DNA of 64,000 nucleotides from Flavobacterium ammonificans (GTDB taxonomy: Bacteria > Bacteroidota > Bacteroidia > Flavobacteriales > Flavobacteriaceae): contig NZ_AP025185.1 in the NCBI RefSeq assembly GCF_020886115.1, positions 1,054,001-1,118,000 of the forward strand, in the 5' to 3' direction. Every line of letters begins with the position of its first letter. Position 1 is the stretch's first letter. This document shows, piece after piece, positions 8,972-18,626 of this stretch. Under the pieces are notes generated by a model. The model did not search any database. It worked only from the letters and a program-made list of their open reading frames with translations, and was not told where the DNA came from. The position numbers were made by a program, and so were the translations under genes.

Positions 8972-10207
8972 CTACCATTCATTAACTTTATTGGCATCCA
9001 TTTTTAAAAAGATAAAGAGCAAAATTGTAAAGCCCCAAAGTCCTGAACCTCCATAAGAAAAGAACGGCAATGGTACGCCTATAGTTGGGAAAATACCTAC
9101 TACCATCGCTATATTCACAAAAAAGTGGATGAACAAAATACCCGCAACACAGTATCCATATACACGACTAAATTTAGTTTTTTGTCGCTCCGCTAAATAG
9201 ATAATACGCAATAGTAAGGTTACAAAAAGTCCAATTACAACTAAAGAACCTAAAAATCCCCATTCTTCTCCAACGGTTGTAAAAATATAATCGGTATGTT
9301 GTGCTGGAACAAAACCTCCTTTAGTTTGGGTTCCTTCGAGGAAACCTTTTCCAAAAAAGCCTCCTGAGCCAATCGCAATTTCAGATTGATTTGTGTTGTA
9401 TCCAATCCCCTTCATATCTACTGTTTTTCCAAGTAAAATATTAAAACGATCTCTGTGATGTTGTTTAAAAATACTTGTAAATACATAATTTACAGATAGT
9501 ACAAAACCTGAAATTATACCCAATAATATTCCGCTAAGAACAATATTTCTATCTGCTAAACGCGATTTAAAGTGAACAAATACGATGACAATTAACGCTA
9601 AAAGAATAACATAAACGGGTTGGAAAAGTAATGTTAATACAAATAAAAGTATTGCTGCAAAACCTGTCCAAATATACCATGAAGGTAAACCCTCTCGGTA
9701 CAATACTAAGAAGAATGCGCTATAAATAAGCGCACTACCTGGATCTGGCTGAGGTAGGATTAATAATACAGGTAAAAAAACAAGTGCTAAAGCTTGAATT
9801 TGTCTATTGGTATGAGACAGATTAATTTGACTGTCACTTAGGTATTTAGCTAGCGCTAATGCGGTCGCTGCTTTTGCAAATTCAGAAGGCTGTAATGTGA
9901 AACTTCCGATACCATACCAACAACGTTGTCCAGCTATCGTTTTTCCAAAAGCAAATAAACCCAAAAGAGAAATTAAACCTACACCATAAATAATTGAGGC
10001 GTATTTTTCATAAAATTTACCGTCTACAAAAAGCACAATAAATATTAATGGTATAGATAAAACAATAAATAAAAATTGCTTTTCAGAAGTTCCTTCCATT
10101 GATGATAAAGAAGAGGAATAAATATTTAGCCATCCTAAAAGAACAAGGATGGTATATATAATTACGCAACTCCAATCAATATTATTGGTTATACTTTGGT
10201 TTTTCAT
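8972..10207 (-). CDS. rodA: Rod-shape-determining protein RodA (SEDS glycosyltransferase)
   Basis: 411 residues with about ten membrane helices. Motifs of the FtsW/RodA/SpoVE family are clear: QPSEFAKAA in the first half, PAQHTDYIFTTVGEEWGFLG, and the C-terminal signature GVPLPFFSYGGSGLW. RodA polymerises lipid II glycan strands together with its partner transpeptidase PBP2 in the elongasome. The gene is last in the mreB-mreC-mreD-mrdA-rodA series, 96 bases after mrdA, and its context separates it from the division paralogue FtsW. It ends against a terminator shared with prc. Confidence 0.96.
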   Translation of the reverse strand: MKNQSITNNIDWSCVIIYTILVLLGWLNIYSSSLSSMEGTSEKQFLFIVLSIPLIFIVLFVDGKFYEKYASIIYGVGLISLLGLFAFGKTIAGQRCWYGIGSFTLQPSEFAKAATALALAKYLSDSQINLSHTNRQIQALALVFLPVLLILPQPDPGSALIYSAFFLVLYREGLPSWYIWTGFAAILLFVLTLLFQPVYVILLALIVIVFVHFKSRLADRNIVLSGILLGIISGFVLSVNYVFTSIFKQHHRDRFNILLGKTVDMKGIGYNTNQSEIAIGSGGFFGKGFLEGTQTKGGFVPAQHTDYIFTTVGEEWGFLGSLVVIGLFVTLLLRIIYLAERQKTKFSRVYGYCVAGILFIHFFVNIAMVVGIFPTIGVPLPFFSYGGSGLWGFTILLFIFLKMDANKVNEW

Positions 10208-10303
10208 ATGTTTAAATTCTATTTTTTAGCGGTAACATATGGTTTCGCTTTTTTATCATTGTGTTTGCTTGCGTAAAATTGTTGTAAATGCCGATTTCAC
10301 AAT

Positions 10304-12253
10304 TTAACGAGCCACTTTTTTAACGGATTGTATTGTGTCTTTTTTTAATTTGGGACTACTCGTTTTACTTTTTATAATAGAGTCTTGTTTTCTCATTTCT
10401 TTTTTAACAGTTTCCGAAAGCCCGCCCAGTTTTGCATATTGACCTTGTAAACTTTTATTTAGAATACGAGTTTCTAGATCAGTTCTTGTTATTTTATTTC
10501 TAAGGTATTTTTCAATCATCAAACTGGCAATTGGACCGGCAATTGTTGCCCCATAACCACCATTTTCTACCATTACGGCTATTGCAATTTTTGGATTATC
10601 TTTTGGTGCAAAGGCAACAAATATTGAATGATCTTCAAGTTGAGTTCTAACTCCTCCAATCTTAGCAAAATTCTCCGCAGTTCCAGTTTTTCCACAAATA
10701 TCGATTCCTTCTACTTTAAGATGATAGGCCGTACCTAAATTATATACATCAAATAAACCATCAATAATTGGTTTAAAATATTTTCTATCAATTGTGGTAT
10801 AATGTTTCGTTGTGAATTTTTTTTCTATTTTTCTCCCTTTAATATTTTTAATAATGTGAGGAGTATAATAATAACCTTGATTCGCTACTGTTGCCATCAT
10901 ATTCGCTAATTGAATAGGTGTCATTAACACTTCTCCTTGACCAATTGCATTAGATACAATAGCTGTACTTCGCCAACCTCCATTTGGATAGATTCTTTTA
11001 TACGTTTTTGAATCCGGAATGTTGCCTTTTCTCCCAGTTGGAAGGTCATATCCCATAAATTGTCCAAGTCCAAAACTTTTTACATGTTTACTCCAAACAT
11101 CAACCGCATAAGCTGGTTTTACATATTTATTGATTGTTTTCATATAAGAAGTTCCGAAAAAGGCATTACAAGATTCATAAATTCCTCTGTGTAATTGCAA
11201 CATTCCACCATGACAGTGACATCTCATGAAACGACCTCTTGCATAACTAAATCCATGATTACAGGCAACAGCTGTCTGTTCATTAATAACGCCTTCTTGT
11301 AAAGCAACTAAACCAGTTAAAATTTTAAAAGGTGATCCTGGCGGATATTCTGCAAGTAGCCCTCTATCATATAATGGTTTGGCAATGGAATCTCGATACA
11401 ACTGGGTATAATTTTTAGAACGTTGTCTACCTACTAATATGGATGGATCATAGGAGGGTGCTGTAATTAATGATAATATTTCTCCTGTTTTGGGTTCGAT
11501 TGCTACAATACCACCGCGTTTATTGATCATTAACTCTTCGCCGTACTTTTGAAGTTCTGCATCAATTGTTAAGTTGATGTCGCTTCCTTGTACTGCAATA
11601 GTGTCGTATTTTCCTTCTTTGAAAGAACCTATTTCTCTGTTGTATTTGTCTTTTTGAATGTATTTTACCCCTTTAATTCCTCGCAAAACTTCCTCATAAC
11701 TTTCTTCCACCCCTTGTTCGCCAATTAAATCACCGCTATTATAATAGGGGTTTTTTGCAATTAAGTTTTCATTTACCTGGGTGATAAAGCCAAAAATATT
11801 TGCGCCATAATTTACTTCATAATCTCGAAGAGAACGTTTTTGAAAATAAAAACCTTGAAATTTTCTAATTTTTTCTTGGAAAGCAGCAAATTCAATTTTG
11901 TTAAGTTGAGTTAAAAATACCGAAGGTAATCTTGGGCTGTATATTGTAGCTTTCTCGATTTTCTTGATAAAATCCTCTTTTGTGATATTGAGAAGTTCAC
12001 AAAATTCGGTTGTGTCAATTTTTTTAACCTCCCTTGGGATTACCATAATATCATAAGAAGCTTGGTTTGAAACCAAAAGTTTGCCTTTTCTATCAAAAAT
12101 ATAACCTCTCTCCGGATAGTCATATTTTATCTTGATGGCATTGTTATCGGATTTCAATTTAAATGAATCATCGACAACTTGTAGAAAAAAAATACGTAAA
12201 ACTAATAATGAAGCTCCAATAATAATTAAGGTAGGTAGCAAGACTTTTCTCAT
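10304..12253 (-). CDS. mrdA: Penicillin-binding protein 2 (elongation transpeptidase)
   Basis: 649 residues. A single N-terminal membrane anchor (about residues 5-25) leads into the dimerisation domain and then the transpeptidase domain. All three active-site motifs are present: SxxK at Ser307-Lys310 (GSPFK), SxN at Ser361-Asn363 (SCN) and KTG at 522-524 (GKTGTAE). The proline after the catalytic serine replaces the more usual threonine. It cross-links peptidoglycan during cell elongation with RodA. Its start overlaps the mreD stop by four bases (ATGA), so the two are translationally coupled. The last 40 residues are a lysine-rich low-complexity tail. Confidence 0.96.
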   Translation of the reverse strand: MRKVLLPTLIIIGASLLVLRIFFLQVVDDSFKLKSDNNAIKIKYDYPERGYIFDRKGKLLVSNQASYDIMVIPREVKKIDTTEFCELLNITKEDFIKKIEKATIYSPRLPSVFLTQLNKIEFAAFQEKIRKFQGFYFQKRSLRDYEVNYGANIFGFITQVNENLIAKNPYYNSGDLIGEQGVEESYEEVLRGIKGVKYIQKDKYNREIGSFKEGKYDTIAVQGSDINLTIDAELQKYGEELMINKRGGIVAIEPKTGEILSLITAPSYDPSILVGRQRSKNYTQLYRDSIAKPLYDRGLLAEYPPGSPFKILTGLVALQEGVINEQTAVACNHGFSYARGRFMRCHCHGGMLQLHRGIYESCNAFFGTSYMKTINKYVKPAYAVDVWSKHVKSFGLGQFMGYDLPTGRKGNIPDSKTYKRIYPNGGWRSTAIVSNAIGQGEVLMTPIQLANMMATVANQGYYYTPHIIKNIKGRKIEKKFTTKHYTTIDRKYFKPIIDGLFDVYNLGTAYHLKVEGIDICGKTGTAENFAKIGGVRTQLEDHSIFVAFAPKDNPKIAIAVMVENGGYGATIAGPIASLMIEKYLRNKITRTDLETRILNKSLQGQYAKLGGLSETVKKEMRKQDSIIKSKTSSPKLKKDTIQSVKKVAR

Positions 12254-12756
12254 CGCTTATTTGGCTTAATTAAATAGATTATAATAACTGAAATGATAAT
12301 TGTTAAGGCTGTACTAGTAATACTTCTCAATAGAATATCAAAAATTAAACTGAATTGAAAAGCTTCTAAAATAAATAAAATCAAATGATGCAATAAAATT
12401 GCAACAAAAAGAAATGAAAATCTCTCTGGAGTTAGAGTATCGTTTAGTTTAATGGTTTGGTATTCATAACTCACTCCAAAAGCAAATTTAAAAATACTAG
12501 GTCTGAAGTAAGCTAATAGTATACTTGCAGTTGTATGTATTCCTCCAGAATTACTAAAAATATCTAGCAATAAACCAAGAAAAAAACTACTAATTAAAAG
12601 CGCCGATTTATTTCCGTTTACAGGAAATAAAATGATGAAAAGTACATAGGGAAACGGACTTACAAAGCCAAATAGATTAATGTTATTGAAAATAATTATT
12701 TGCAATAAGAACAAACTGATAAATCTAAAAATATTTAAAAAAAAGCTGCTATTCAT
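12250..12756 (-). CDS. mreD: Rod-shape-determining protein MreD
   Basis: 168 residues, almost wholly hydrophobic with five or six membrane helices, matching the usual MreD size. The sequence is poorly conserved across phyla, so the call rests on size, topology and position between mreC and mrdA. Its start overlaps the end of mreC by eight bases and its stop overlaps mrdA by four, as in a tightly coupled operon. MreD links cytoplasmic MreB filaments to the periplasmic MreC and PBP2 in the elongasome. Confidence 0.93.
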   Translation of the reverse strand: MNSSFFLNIFRFISLFLLQIIIFNNINLFGFVSPFPYVLFIILFPVNGNKSALLISSFFLGLLLDIFSNSGGIHTTASILLAYFRPSIFKFAFGVSYEYQTIKLNDTLTPERFSFLFVAILLHHLILFILEAFQFSLIFDILLRSITSTALTIIISVIIIYLIKPNKR

Positions 12757-13573
12757 CTTCTTTACTTTTTTCTAGATTGATAATTTCTTGTCGGTCTTTT
12801 CCTTTAATGATGTATACATGTCCTAGATTGGTCATGTCATTGAATAATTTGATATCTAAAGTATAATAATTTGTCTCATTGTCGATATACACTTTATCAA
12901 TAGTTCCAATATTGATATTTTCTGGAAAAATTACAGATTGTCCTCCTGTTACAATAGTATCTCCTTTTCTAACCGAAGCTAATCTTGGGACATCAATTAA
13001 TTGCACATATCCTGTACTTTTTCCATTCCAAATTAATGAACCAAAGTGATTTGATTTTTTTACTTTCGCATTTATTTGCGATTTTTTATTCAAAATACTT
13101 ATTACAGTTGCATAGTTTGGAGACGTATTATCAATTATCCCAACAATTCCCAAACTATTAATAACACCCATGTCGGGTTTAATGCCTTGACGTTCTCCGG
13201 AATTGATGGTTAGATAATTCTCATATACACTGTACGAGTTACGAATAACTTTGGATACAATTATGTCTTGAGAGCGTACTCCTTTTATACTATCTAATCT
13301 TGCTGCTACAGAAGAATCAGCTGTCTTAAATAGTAGGCTTTTTAATGTGGCGTTTTCTTGTGCTAAAGCCTCGTTTTGTGATTTTAAATTCAAGTATTCA
13401 TCAAATTCGCTAAGTTGTTCGTATACTCCTCCGCTTAAGAAATTAGCTGAACTAATTACTCTACTTCTATGAAAAGAATGGGATTGAATAGTTAGTGATA
13501 ACGAAATACCTAAAAGCAGCAAAAACAGTAAGCGATTACTGTTTTTAAATATAAAAGATACTATTTGCTGCAT
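12749..13573 (-). CDS. mreC: Rod-shape-determining protein MreC
   Basis: 274 residues. One N-terminal membrane anchor (about residues 13-28) is followed by a coiled coil (residues about 55-80) and the beta-rich MreC domain with GERQGIKPDMGV and KGDTIVTGGQSVIFP motifs. MreC is a periplasmic scaffold that activates PBP2/RodA. It lies 40 bases downstream of mreB. The acidic tail (EKSKEDE) overlaps the start of mreD. Confidence 0.95.
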   Translation of the reverse strand: MQQIVSFIFKNSNRLLFLLLLGISLSLTIQSHSFHRSRVISSANFLSGGVYEQLSEFDEYLNLKSQNEALAQENATLKSLLFKTADSSVAARLDSIKGVRSQDIIVSKVIRNSYSVYENYLTINSGERQGIKPDMGVINSLGIVGIIDNTSPNYATVISILNKKSQINAKVKKSNHFGSLIWNGKSTGYVQLIDVPRLASVRKGDTIVTGGQSVIFPENINIGTIDKVYIDNETNYYTLDIKLFNDMTNLGHVYIIKGKDRQEIINLEKSKEDE

Positions 13574-13613
13574 TTTTTAAATGTATAATTGATGATTTTC
13601 TTTTAAAAAAATA

Positions 13614-14642
13614 TTATTTAATCAAGATACTTTTGAATCTATTGATATTTTTTAATGCCATTCCAGTTCCTCTTACCACAGCTCTTAATGGATCTTCGGC
13701 TATGTAAACAGGCAGGTCAGTTTTTAACGAAATACGTTTATCAAGACCACGTAACATAGATCCACCTCCAGCAAGATAAATACCAGTATTATAAATATCA
13801 GCGGCTAATTCAGGTGGAGTTTGAGATAGCGTCTCCATGATCGCATCTTCGATACGTTGAATAGATTTATCCAAGGCTTTTGCAATTTCACGGTGAGAAA
13901 CTTCAACTTGTTTTGGTTTTCCAGTTAATAAATCTCGTCCTTGTACTGACATATCTTCTGGAGCAGTTTCCAAATCGTCTAAAGCAGCTCCAATTTGAAT
14001 TTTAATTTTTTCGGCAGTACTTTCTCCAACAAATAAGTTGTGTTGGGTACGCATATAATAAATGATGTCATTGGTAAATACATCTCCAGCAATTTTAACC
14101 GATTTGTCACAAACAATTCCGCCAAGCGCAATTACTGCAATTTCAGTAGTACCACCACCGATGTCGACAATCATATTTCCCTTAGGTTGCATAATGTCAA
14201 TACCAATACCAATAGCAGCTGCCATTGGCTCGTGAATCAAATATACTTCTTTTCCATTTACTCTTTCACAGGATTCTTTCACCGCGCGCATTTCTACTTC
14301 TGTAATCCCTGATGGAATACAAACGACCATTCGTAATGCTGGAGTAAACATTCTTTTTTTCAATGCAGGAATGCTCTTAATAAACATATTAATCATTTTC
14401 TCTGACGCATCAAAATCAGCAATTACTCCGTCTTTTAGAGGGCGAATTGTTTTAATGTTTTCGTGAGTTTTACCCTGCATCATGTTGGCTTCTTTACCAA
14501 CAGCAATTATTTTACCAGAAATTCTATCTCTAGCAACAATAGAAGGGCTATCTATAACAACTTTATCGTTGTGAATAATTAGTGTGTTTGCGGTACCAAG
14601 GTCGATTGCGATATCCTCGGTCATGAAATCAAAAAATCCCAT
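13614..14642 (-). CDS. mreB: Actin-like rod-shape protein MreB
   Basis: 342 residues, standard length. Nucleotide-binding motifs of the actin/Hsp70 fold are clear: DLGTANTLI at residues 14-22 (phosphate 1), IVDIGGGTTEIAV (phosphate 2) and GIYLAGGGSMLRGLD (adenosine site). It forms membrane-associated filaments that place the elongation machinery. It is the first gene of the rod-shape operon and has its own TAnnTTTG element 40 bases upstream, so the operon probably starts here. Confidence 0.98.
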   Translation of the reverse strand: MGFFDFMTEDIAIDLGTANTLIIHNDKVVIDSPSIVARDRISGKIIAVGKEANMMQGKTHENIKTIRPLKDGVIADFDASEKMINMFIKSIPALKKRMFTPALRMVVCIPSGITEVEMRAVKESCERVNGKEVYLIHEPMAAAIGIGIDIMQPKGNMIVDIGGGTTEIAVIALGGIVCDKSVKIAGDVFTNDIIYYMRTQHNLFVGESTAEKIKIQIGAALDDLETAPEDMSVQGRDLLTGKPKQVEVSHREIAKALDKSIQRIEDAIMETLSQTPPELAADIYNTGIYLAGGGSMLRGLDKRISLKTDLPVYIAEDPLRAVVRGTGMALKNINRFKSILIK

Positions 14643-14681
14643 AAGCGTAATTGGGTTTTAAATTTAAAATTAAATAACAAG

Positions 14682-14689
14682 CAAAGTTA
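14682..14689 (-). promoter_or_regulatory. Putative promoter (-7 element) for the mre operon
   Basis: The minus strand reads TAACTTTG, an exact match to the Bacteroidota -7 consensus TAnnTTTG, about 40 bases before the mreB start. A clear -33 TTTG was not found at the proper spacing, so only the downstream half is supported. Confidence 0.5.
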
Positions 14690-14695
14690 AACAAA

Positions 14696-16222
14696 TTAAT
14701 GTTTAAAATGACGTGTTCCTGTAAATACCATTGCTAATTTATTTTCGTTACAATAGTCGATACTCAATTGGTCTTTAATTGAACCTCCTGGTTGAATTAC
14801 AGCAGTGATTCCAGCTTTTTTAGCCAACTCCACACAGTCAGGAAAAGGGAAAAAAGCATCACTTGCCATGGAAGCTCCGTTAAGGTCAAAACCAAAAGCA
14901 CTTGCTTTATCAATAGCTTGCATTAGCGCATCAACTCGAGAAGTTTGCCCTGTTCCAGAGGAAATGAGCGTTCCGTTTTTAGCAAAAACAATCGTATTCG
15001 ATTTAGTGTTTTTACACACTTTTGATGCAAAAATTAAATCTTCTACTTCTTGAGCTGTTGGTGCTGTAATTGTAACTGTTTTTAAATCTTCTTTTGTATC
15101 GGTAATATTATTTCTATCCTGAACTAAAATTCCGTTCAAACAAGTTCGAACTTGTCTTTCTGGCAAGGCAACTTTATTTTGAACCAAAATAATTCTGTTT
15201 TTCTTTTCTTCTAAAATAGTAATGGCTTCTGAATCAAATTCAGGTGCAATAACAACTTCACAAAACAGATGATTAATTTCAGTTGCTGTAGCAACATCAA
15301 TTTTGGTATTAGCAATTAGCACGCCTCCAAAAGCTGATGTTGGATCGCAAGCCAAAGCAGCTAAATACGCTTCACAAATTGTTTTTCTTGAAGCTAACCC
15401 ACAAGCATTGTTGTGTTTTAGAATAGCGAAAGTTGGTCCGTCATTTTGAAATTCATTAATCAAATTGACTGCAGCGTCTACATCAAGTAGGTTGTTGTAG
15501 GATAGTTCTTTTCCGTGGACTTTATTGAACATTTTCTCAAATTCGCCAAAGAAAAATCCTTTTTGATGAGGGTTTTCTCCGTAACGCAATACTTGTCCAT
15601 TGGCAATACTTTCTTTATAAATCGTTTCGTCAGTATTGAAATAATTAAAAATTGCTCCATCATAGTGAGAAGAAACGTGAAATGCCTTGGTTGCTAAAAG
15701 TTTTCTATCTTCTAATGAAGTTGTACCATTTTGATTGGTAATCATATCTAAAAACAAGCTATAATCGTCAACCGAAGCTACAATAACAGTATCTTTAAAG
15801 TTTTTTGCAGCGGCACGAATCAATGAAATTCCGCCAATATCAATTTTTTCAATAATATCTGCTTCACTTGCTCTTGAAGCAACTGTTTTTTCAAAAGGGT
15901 ATAAATCAACAATGACTAAATCAATTTGAGGAATGTCAAATTCTTTCATTTGTTGCACATCACTTTCATTATCCTGACGGTTCAAGATGCCTCCAAAAAC
16001 TTTCGGATGTAATGTTTTAACTCTTCCGCCAAGAATCGATGGATATGAAGTTACATCTTCAACAGGAATTACTGGAATGCCTAAATTTTTGATAAAATCT
16101 TCTGTTCCACCAGTTGAATAAAGTGTTACATTTTGAGAATGCAATTTTCTTACAATTGGTTCAAGACCGTCTTTAGAAAATACTGAAATTAATGCAGATT
16201 GAATGGATTTAGTTGTGCTCAT
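14696..16222 (-). CDS. purH: Bifunctional AICAR transformylase/IMP cyclohydrolase
   Basis: 508 residues from the chosen start at 16222 (MSTTKSIQSALISVF). The N-terminal MGS-like IMP cyclohydrolase domain has SVFSKDGLE and the STGGTEDFIK motif. The C-terminal AICAR transformylase domain has LRYGENPHQKG, ILKHNNACGLA and DAFFPFPD. It catalyses the last two steps of purine synthesis, AICAR to FAICAR to IMP. An upstream in-frame ATG at 16279 would add 19 residues, but that extension runs through a poly-A tract and across a promoter-like element and is unlikely to be translated. The gene stands alone between mreB and the divergent ABC permease. Confidence 0.97.
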   Translation of the reverse strand: MSTTKSIQSALISVFSKDGLEPIVRKLHSQNVTLYSTGGTEDFIKNLGIPVIPVEDVTSYPSILGGRVKTLHPKVFGGILNRQDNESDVQQMKEFDIPQIDLVIVDLYPFEKTVASRASEADIIEKIDIGGISLIRAAAKNFKDTVIVASVDDYSLFLDMITNQNGTTSLEDRKLLATKAFHVSSHYDGAIFNYFNTDETIYKESIANGQVLRYGENPHQKGFFFGEFEKMFNKVHGKELSYNNLLDVDAAVNLINEFQNDGPTFAILKHNNACGLASRKTICEAYLAALACDPTSAFGGVLIANTKIDVATATEINHLFCEVVIAPEFDSEAITILEEKKNRIILVQNKVALPERQVRTCLNGILVQDRNNITDTKEDLKTVTITAPTAQEVEDLIFASKVCKNTKSNTIVFAKNGTLISSGTGQTSRVDALMQAIDKASAFGFDLNGASMASDAFFPFPDCVELAKKAGITAVIQPGGSIKDQLSIDYCNENKLAMVFTGTRHFKH

Positions 16223-16245
16223 TGTGTAGTTAAAATTATAAAGTG

Positions 16246-16253
16246 CAAAAATA
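16246..16253 (-). promoter_or_regulatory. Putative promoter (-7 element) for purH
   Basis: The minus strand reads TATTTTTG, an exact TAnnTTTG match 24 bases before the ATG at 16222. Its position favours the 16222 start over the longer frame. Confidence 0.5.
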
Positions 16254-16388
16254 GTTTTTTTTTGATTATAAATATCCATCTAGAGCTGTAACATTCTACT
16301 AATTATGAAGACAAATTGGAGGGTTAATTTATATTAGGTTTTTGAATAAAATTTGTTCAATTTTACAATAATACAAAAGTGAAATAGT

Positions 16389-17639
16389 ATGTTAGTATAT
16401 CTTCGTTTATTAAAAGAGAGTTTTGGGTTTGCATTGAATGCTTTACGCAATAATAAACTCAGGACCTTACTTTCTTTACTGGGGGTTACTATTGGAATAT
16501 TTTCTATTATAGCAGTGTTAGCTGCGGTAGATTCTTTGGATAGAAAAATTAAAAAAGACCTGAGTAGTTTAGATAAAAACACCATTTATTTAATGCGCTT
16601 TTCTTTTGGACCCTCTGAAATTCCTCAATGGAAAAGAGAACAATTCCCAAATGTAAAGTATGATGAATACGAATATTTAAAAAGTTCATTAAATGATCTC
16701 AATCAAATGGCTTTTCAATTTTTTGTTAATAGAGAAACAATAAAATACCAGTCGGCTACAGTGAGCGATATTAATGTAGTTCCTGTTTCTCACGAATTTA
16801 TAGAAATTGAGGGATTAGAATTTGATGAAGGGCGTTTTTACAATGAATCCGAGTCCAATTCAGGTTCAGCGGTCATCGTTTTAGGAAATGAAATTGCATC
16901 GGGTCTTTTTGAAGGGGCTAGTCCTATTGGCAAAAATGTTAGACTTTATGGACAACGATTTACGGTAATTGGAGTGTTAAAAAAACAGGGCGCTGGAATT
17001 TTTGGGGATAGTAATGACACTTCTGTATTTATTCCAGTTAATTTTTTAAGAAGAATGTATGGTGATAATAACGATGCTTTAACTCCGGTAATTTTAATAA
17101 AGCCTGAAAAAGGAGTCGATATGGATGCTTTTAAAGCAGAACTTACCCAGAAGTTACGTAATTATCGCGGTATGAAAACCGATGAAATAGACAATTTCTT
17201 TATCAATGTTTTGTCTGGTTTTACCGATTTAATTGATGGAATTGTTGGGCAAATGAATGTAGTCGGTTGGATTATCAGCGGATTCTCATTATTGGTAGGA
17301 GGATTTGGTATTGCTAATATCATGTTTGTTTCGGTAAAAGAGAGAACCAATTTGATTGGAATACAAAAATCTTTGGGGGCTAAAAATCGATTTATTTTAT
17401 TTCAATTTTTATTTGAGGCGGTAATTCTTTCAGTAATTGGAGGTGTAGTGGGATTGTTTTTAGTTTGGATTATATCTATAGTGCTAAGTAAAGCTATGGA
17501 TTTTGAATTTGTGTTAAGCATGGGTAATGTAATTTTAGGGACAAGCTTAGCAGCTATAATTGGTTTGATTTCTGGAATTATGCCTGCAATTACAGCATCT
17601 AAATTAGATCCCGTAGAAGCCATTAGAACTGGAATGTAG
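16389..17639 (+). CDS. ABC transporter permease, MacB/FtsX type
   Basis: 416 residues with the four-helix MacB-like topology: one helix near residues 20-45 (LLSLLGVTIGIFSIIAVLAA), a large extracytoplasmic MacB core domain (about 60-285) and three C-terminal helices forming the FtsX domain. The C-terminus carries the typical AITASKLDPVEAIRTG motif. Such permeases work with a separate ATPase and often a periplasmic adaptor in mechanotransmission or lipoprotein/macrolide export. No ATPase gene is adjacent here, so the partner is elsewhere and the substrate is unknown. It is divergent from purH and ends at a shared terminator with accD. Confidence 0.9.
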   Translation: MLVYLRLLKESFGFALNALRNNKLRTLLSLLGVTIGIFSIIAVLAAVDSLDRKIKKDLSSLDKNTIYLMRFSFGPSEIPQWKREQFPNVKYDEYEYLKSSLNDLNQMAFQFFVNRETIKYQSATVSDINVVPVSHEFIEIEGLEFDEGRFYNESESNSGSAVIVLGNEIASGLFEGASPIGKNVRLYGQRFTVIGVLKKQGAGIFGDSNDTSVFIPVNFLRRMYGDNNDALTPVILIKPEKGVDMDAFKAELTQKLRNYRGMKTDEIDNFFINVLSGFTDLIDGIVGQMNVVGWIISGFSLLVGGFGIANIMFVSVKERTNLIGIQKSLGAKNRFILFQFLFEAVILSVIGGVVGLFLVWIISIVLSKAMDFEFVLSMGNVILGTSLAAIIGLISGIMPAITASKLDPVEAIRTGM

Positions 17640-17655
17640 GACTATTTTAAAGTAT

Positions 17656-17694
17656 AAAAAACCCCAAAAAGCAATTTGCCTTTTGGGGTTTTTT
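17656..17694. terminator. Bidirectional terminator between the ABC permease and accD
   Basis: Stem of AAAAAACCCC with GGGGTTTTTT plus an inner AAAA/TTTT section and one mismatch, at 17656-17672 and 17678-17694. It sits between convergent genes. Confidence 0.9.
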
Positions 17695-17712
17695 CTTATT
17701 GTTATTTTTCGA

Positions 17713-18567
17713 CTAGCGAATATCGTTATTCTGAATTAAATCGATATACAAGTTGATCTTGTCTTTTAATTCTTTTCTTGGTGTAATAAAATCAAGGAAA
17801 CCATGTTCTAAAAGAAATTCTGCAGTTTGAAATCCTTCAGGCAAATCTTTTCCAGTAGTATCTCTCACTACACGAGGTCCCGCAAAACCAATTAGCGCGC
17901 CGGGTTCAGAGATGTTGATGTCTCCAAGCATGGCATAAGAAGCAGTAGTTCCTCCGGTTGTTGGGTCAGTACATAATGAAATATAAGGCAATTTAGCATC
18001 TGCTAATTGAACCAATTTTACAGAAGTCTTAGCTAATTGCATTAAAGAAAATGCCGCTTCCATCATACGCGCTCCACCTGATTTCGAAATCATTACAAAA
18101 GGCATTTTGTGTTGGATTGCGTGTTCAATTCCTCTAACTATTTTTTCACCTACAACTCCTCCCATTGATCCTCCAATAAAAGCAAAATCCATACAGCAAA
18201 CCACTATGTCTTTTCCTTTGGATTTCCCAACAGCAGTTCGAACTGCATCGTTCAATTTTGTTTTTGCCGTGACATCTTTAAGACGGTCTGAATATTTTTT
18301 GGTATCCACAAAATTAAGTGAATCCTTAGAAGTCATATTTTTATCTAATTCAACAAACTCATTATTGTCGAATAAAATTTCGAAATAAGTTTCACTTCCA
18401 ATTCGAACGTGAAAATCATCTTCAGGGCTCACATACAAGTTGCGTGCTAATTCCTCTGCGTCAATAATTTTTCCCGTTGGAGATTTGTACCAAAGACCTT
18501 TTGGAACATCCATTTTGTCTTCAGTAGGAGTAGTAATTCCTTTTTCCTGTCTTTTAAACCAAGCCAT
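17713..18567 (-). CDS. accD: Acetyl-CoA carboxylase carboxyltransferase beta subunit
   Basis: 284 residues from the ATG at 18567 ([10 protein letters not shown]), a start typical of AccD. The carboxyltransferase core is well conserved: [39 protein letters not shown] and GFAGPRVV. With AccA it moves the carboxyl group from biotin to acetyl-CoA, giving malonyl-CoA for fatty acid synthesis. The N-terminal zinc ribbon is altered: the four cysteines of E. coli AccD align with Ser29, Gly32, Ser47 and Asp50, so this site should not bind zinc. A 45-base upstream extension is open but was rejected. It lies downstream of fbaA with a hairpin between. Confidence 0.95.
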   Translation of the reverse strand: MAWFKRQEKGITTPTEDKMDVPKGLWYKSPTGKIIDAEELARNLYVSPEDDFHVRIGSETYFEILFDNNEFVELDKNMTSKDSLNFVDTKKYSDRLKDVTAKTKLNDAVRTAVGKSKGKDIVVCCMDFAFIGGSMGGVVGEKIVRGIEHAIQHKMPFVMISKSGGARMMEAAFSLMQLAKTSVKLVQLADAKLPYISLCTDPTTGGTTASYAMLGDINISEPGALIGFAGPRVVRDTTGKDLPEGFQTAEFLLEHGFLDFITPRKELKDKINLYIDLIQNNDIR

Positions 18568-18584
18568 AGTTGTACTAAATAAAG

Positions 18585-18617
18585 AACCATTGACAATTAA
18601 ATAAATCGTCAATGGTT
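18585..18617 (-). terminator. Hairpin between fbaA and accD
   Basis: Perfect 10-base-pair inverted repeat AACCATTGAC/GTCAATGGTT (18585-18594 with 18608-18617), ten bases after the fbaA stop. On the minus strand it is followed by a moderately T-rich stretch, so it may be a leaky terminator or an RNA-processing hairpin. Confidence 0.55.
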
Positions 18618-18626
18618 AATTGTTAA

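Noticed and set aside
10208..10303. Lysine-rich open stretch (ending KPYVTAKK) between mrdA and rodA that might be a frameshifted tail of PBP2
   Set aside because: mrdA already has a complete transpeptidase domain and a lysine-rich tail; the stretch has a stop soon upstream and cannot be tied to the gene without a comparison.
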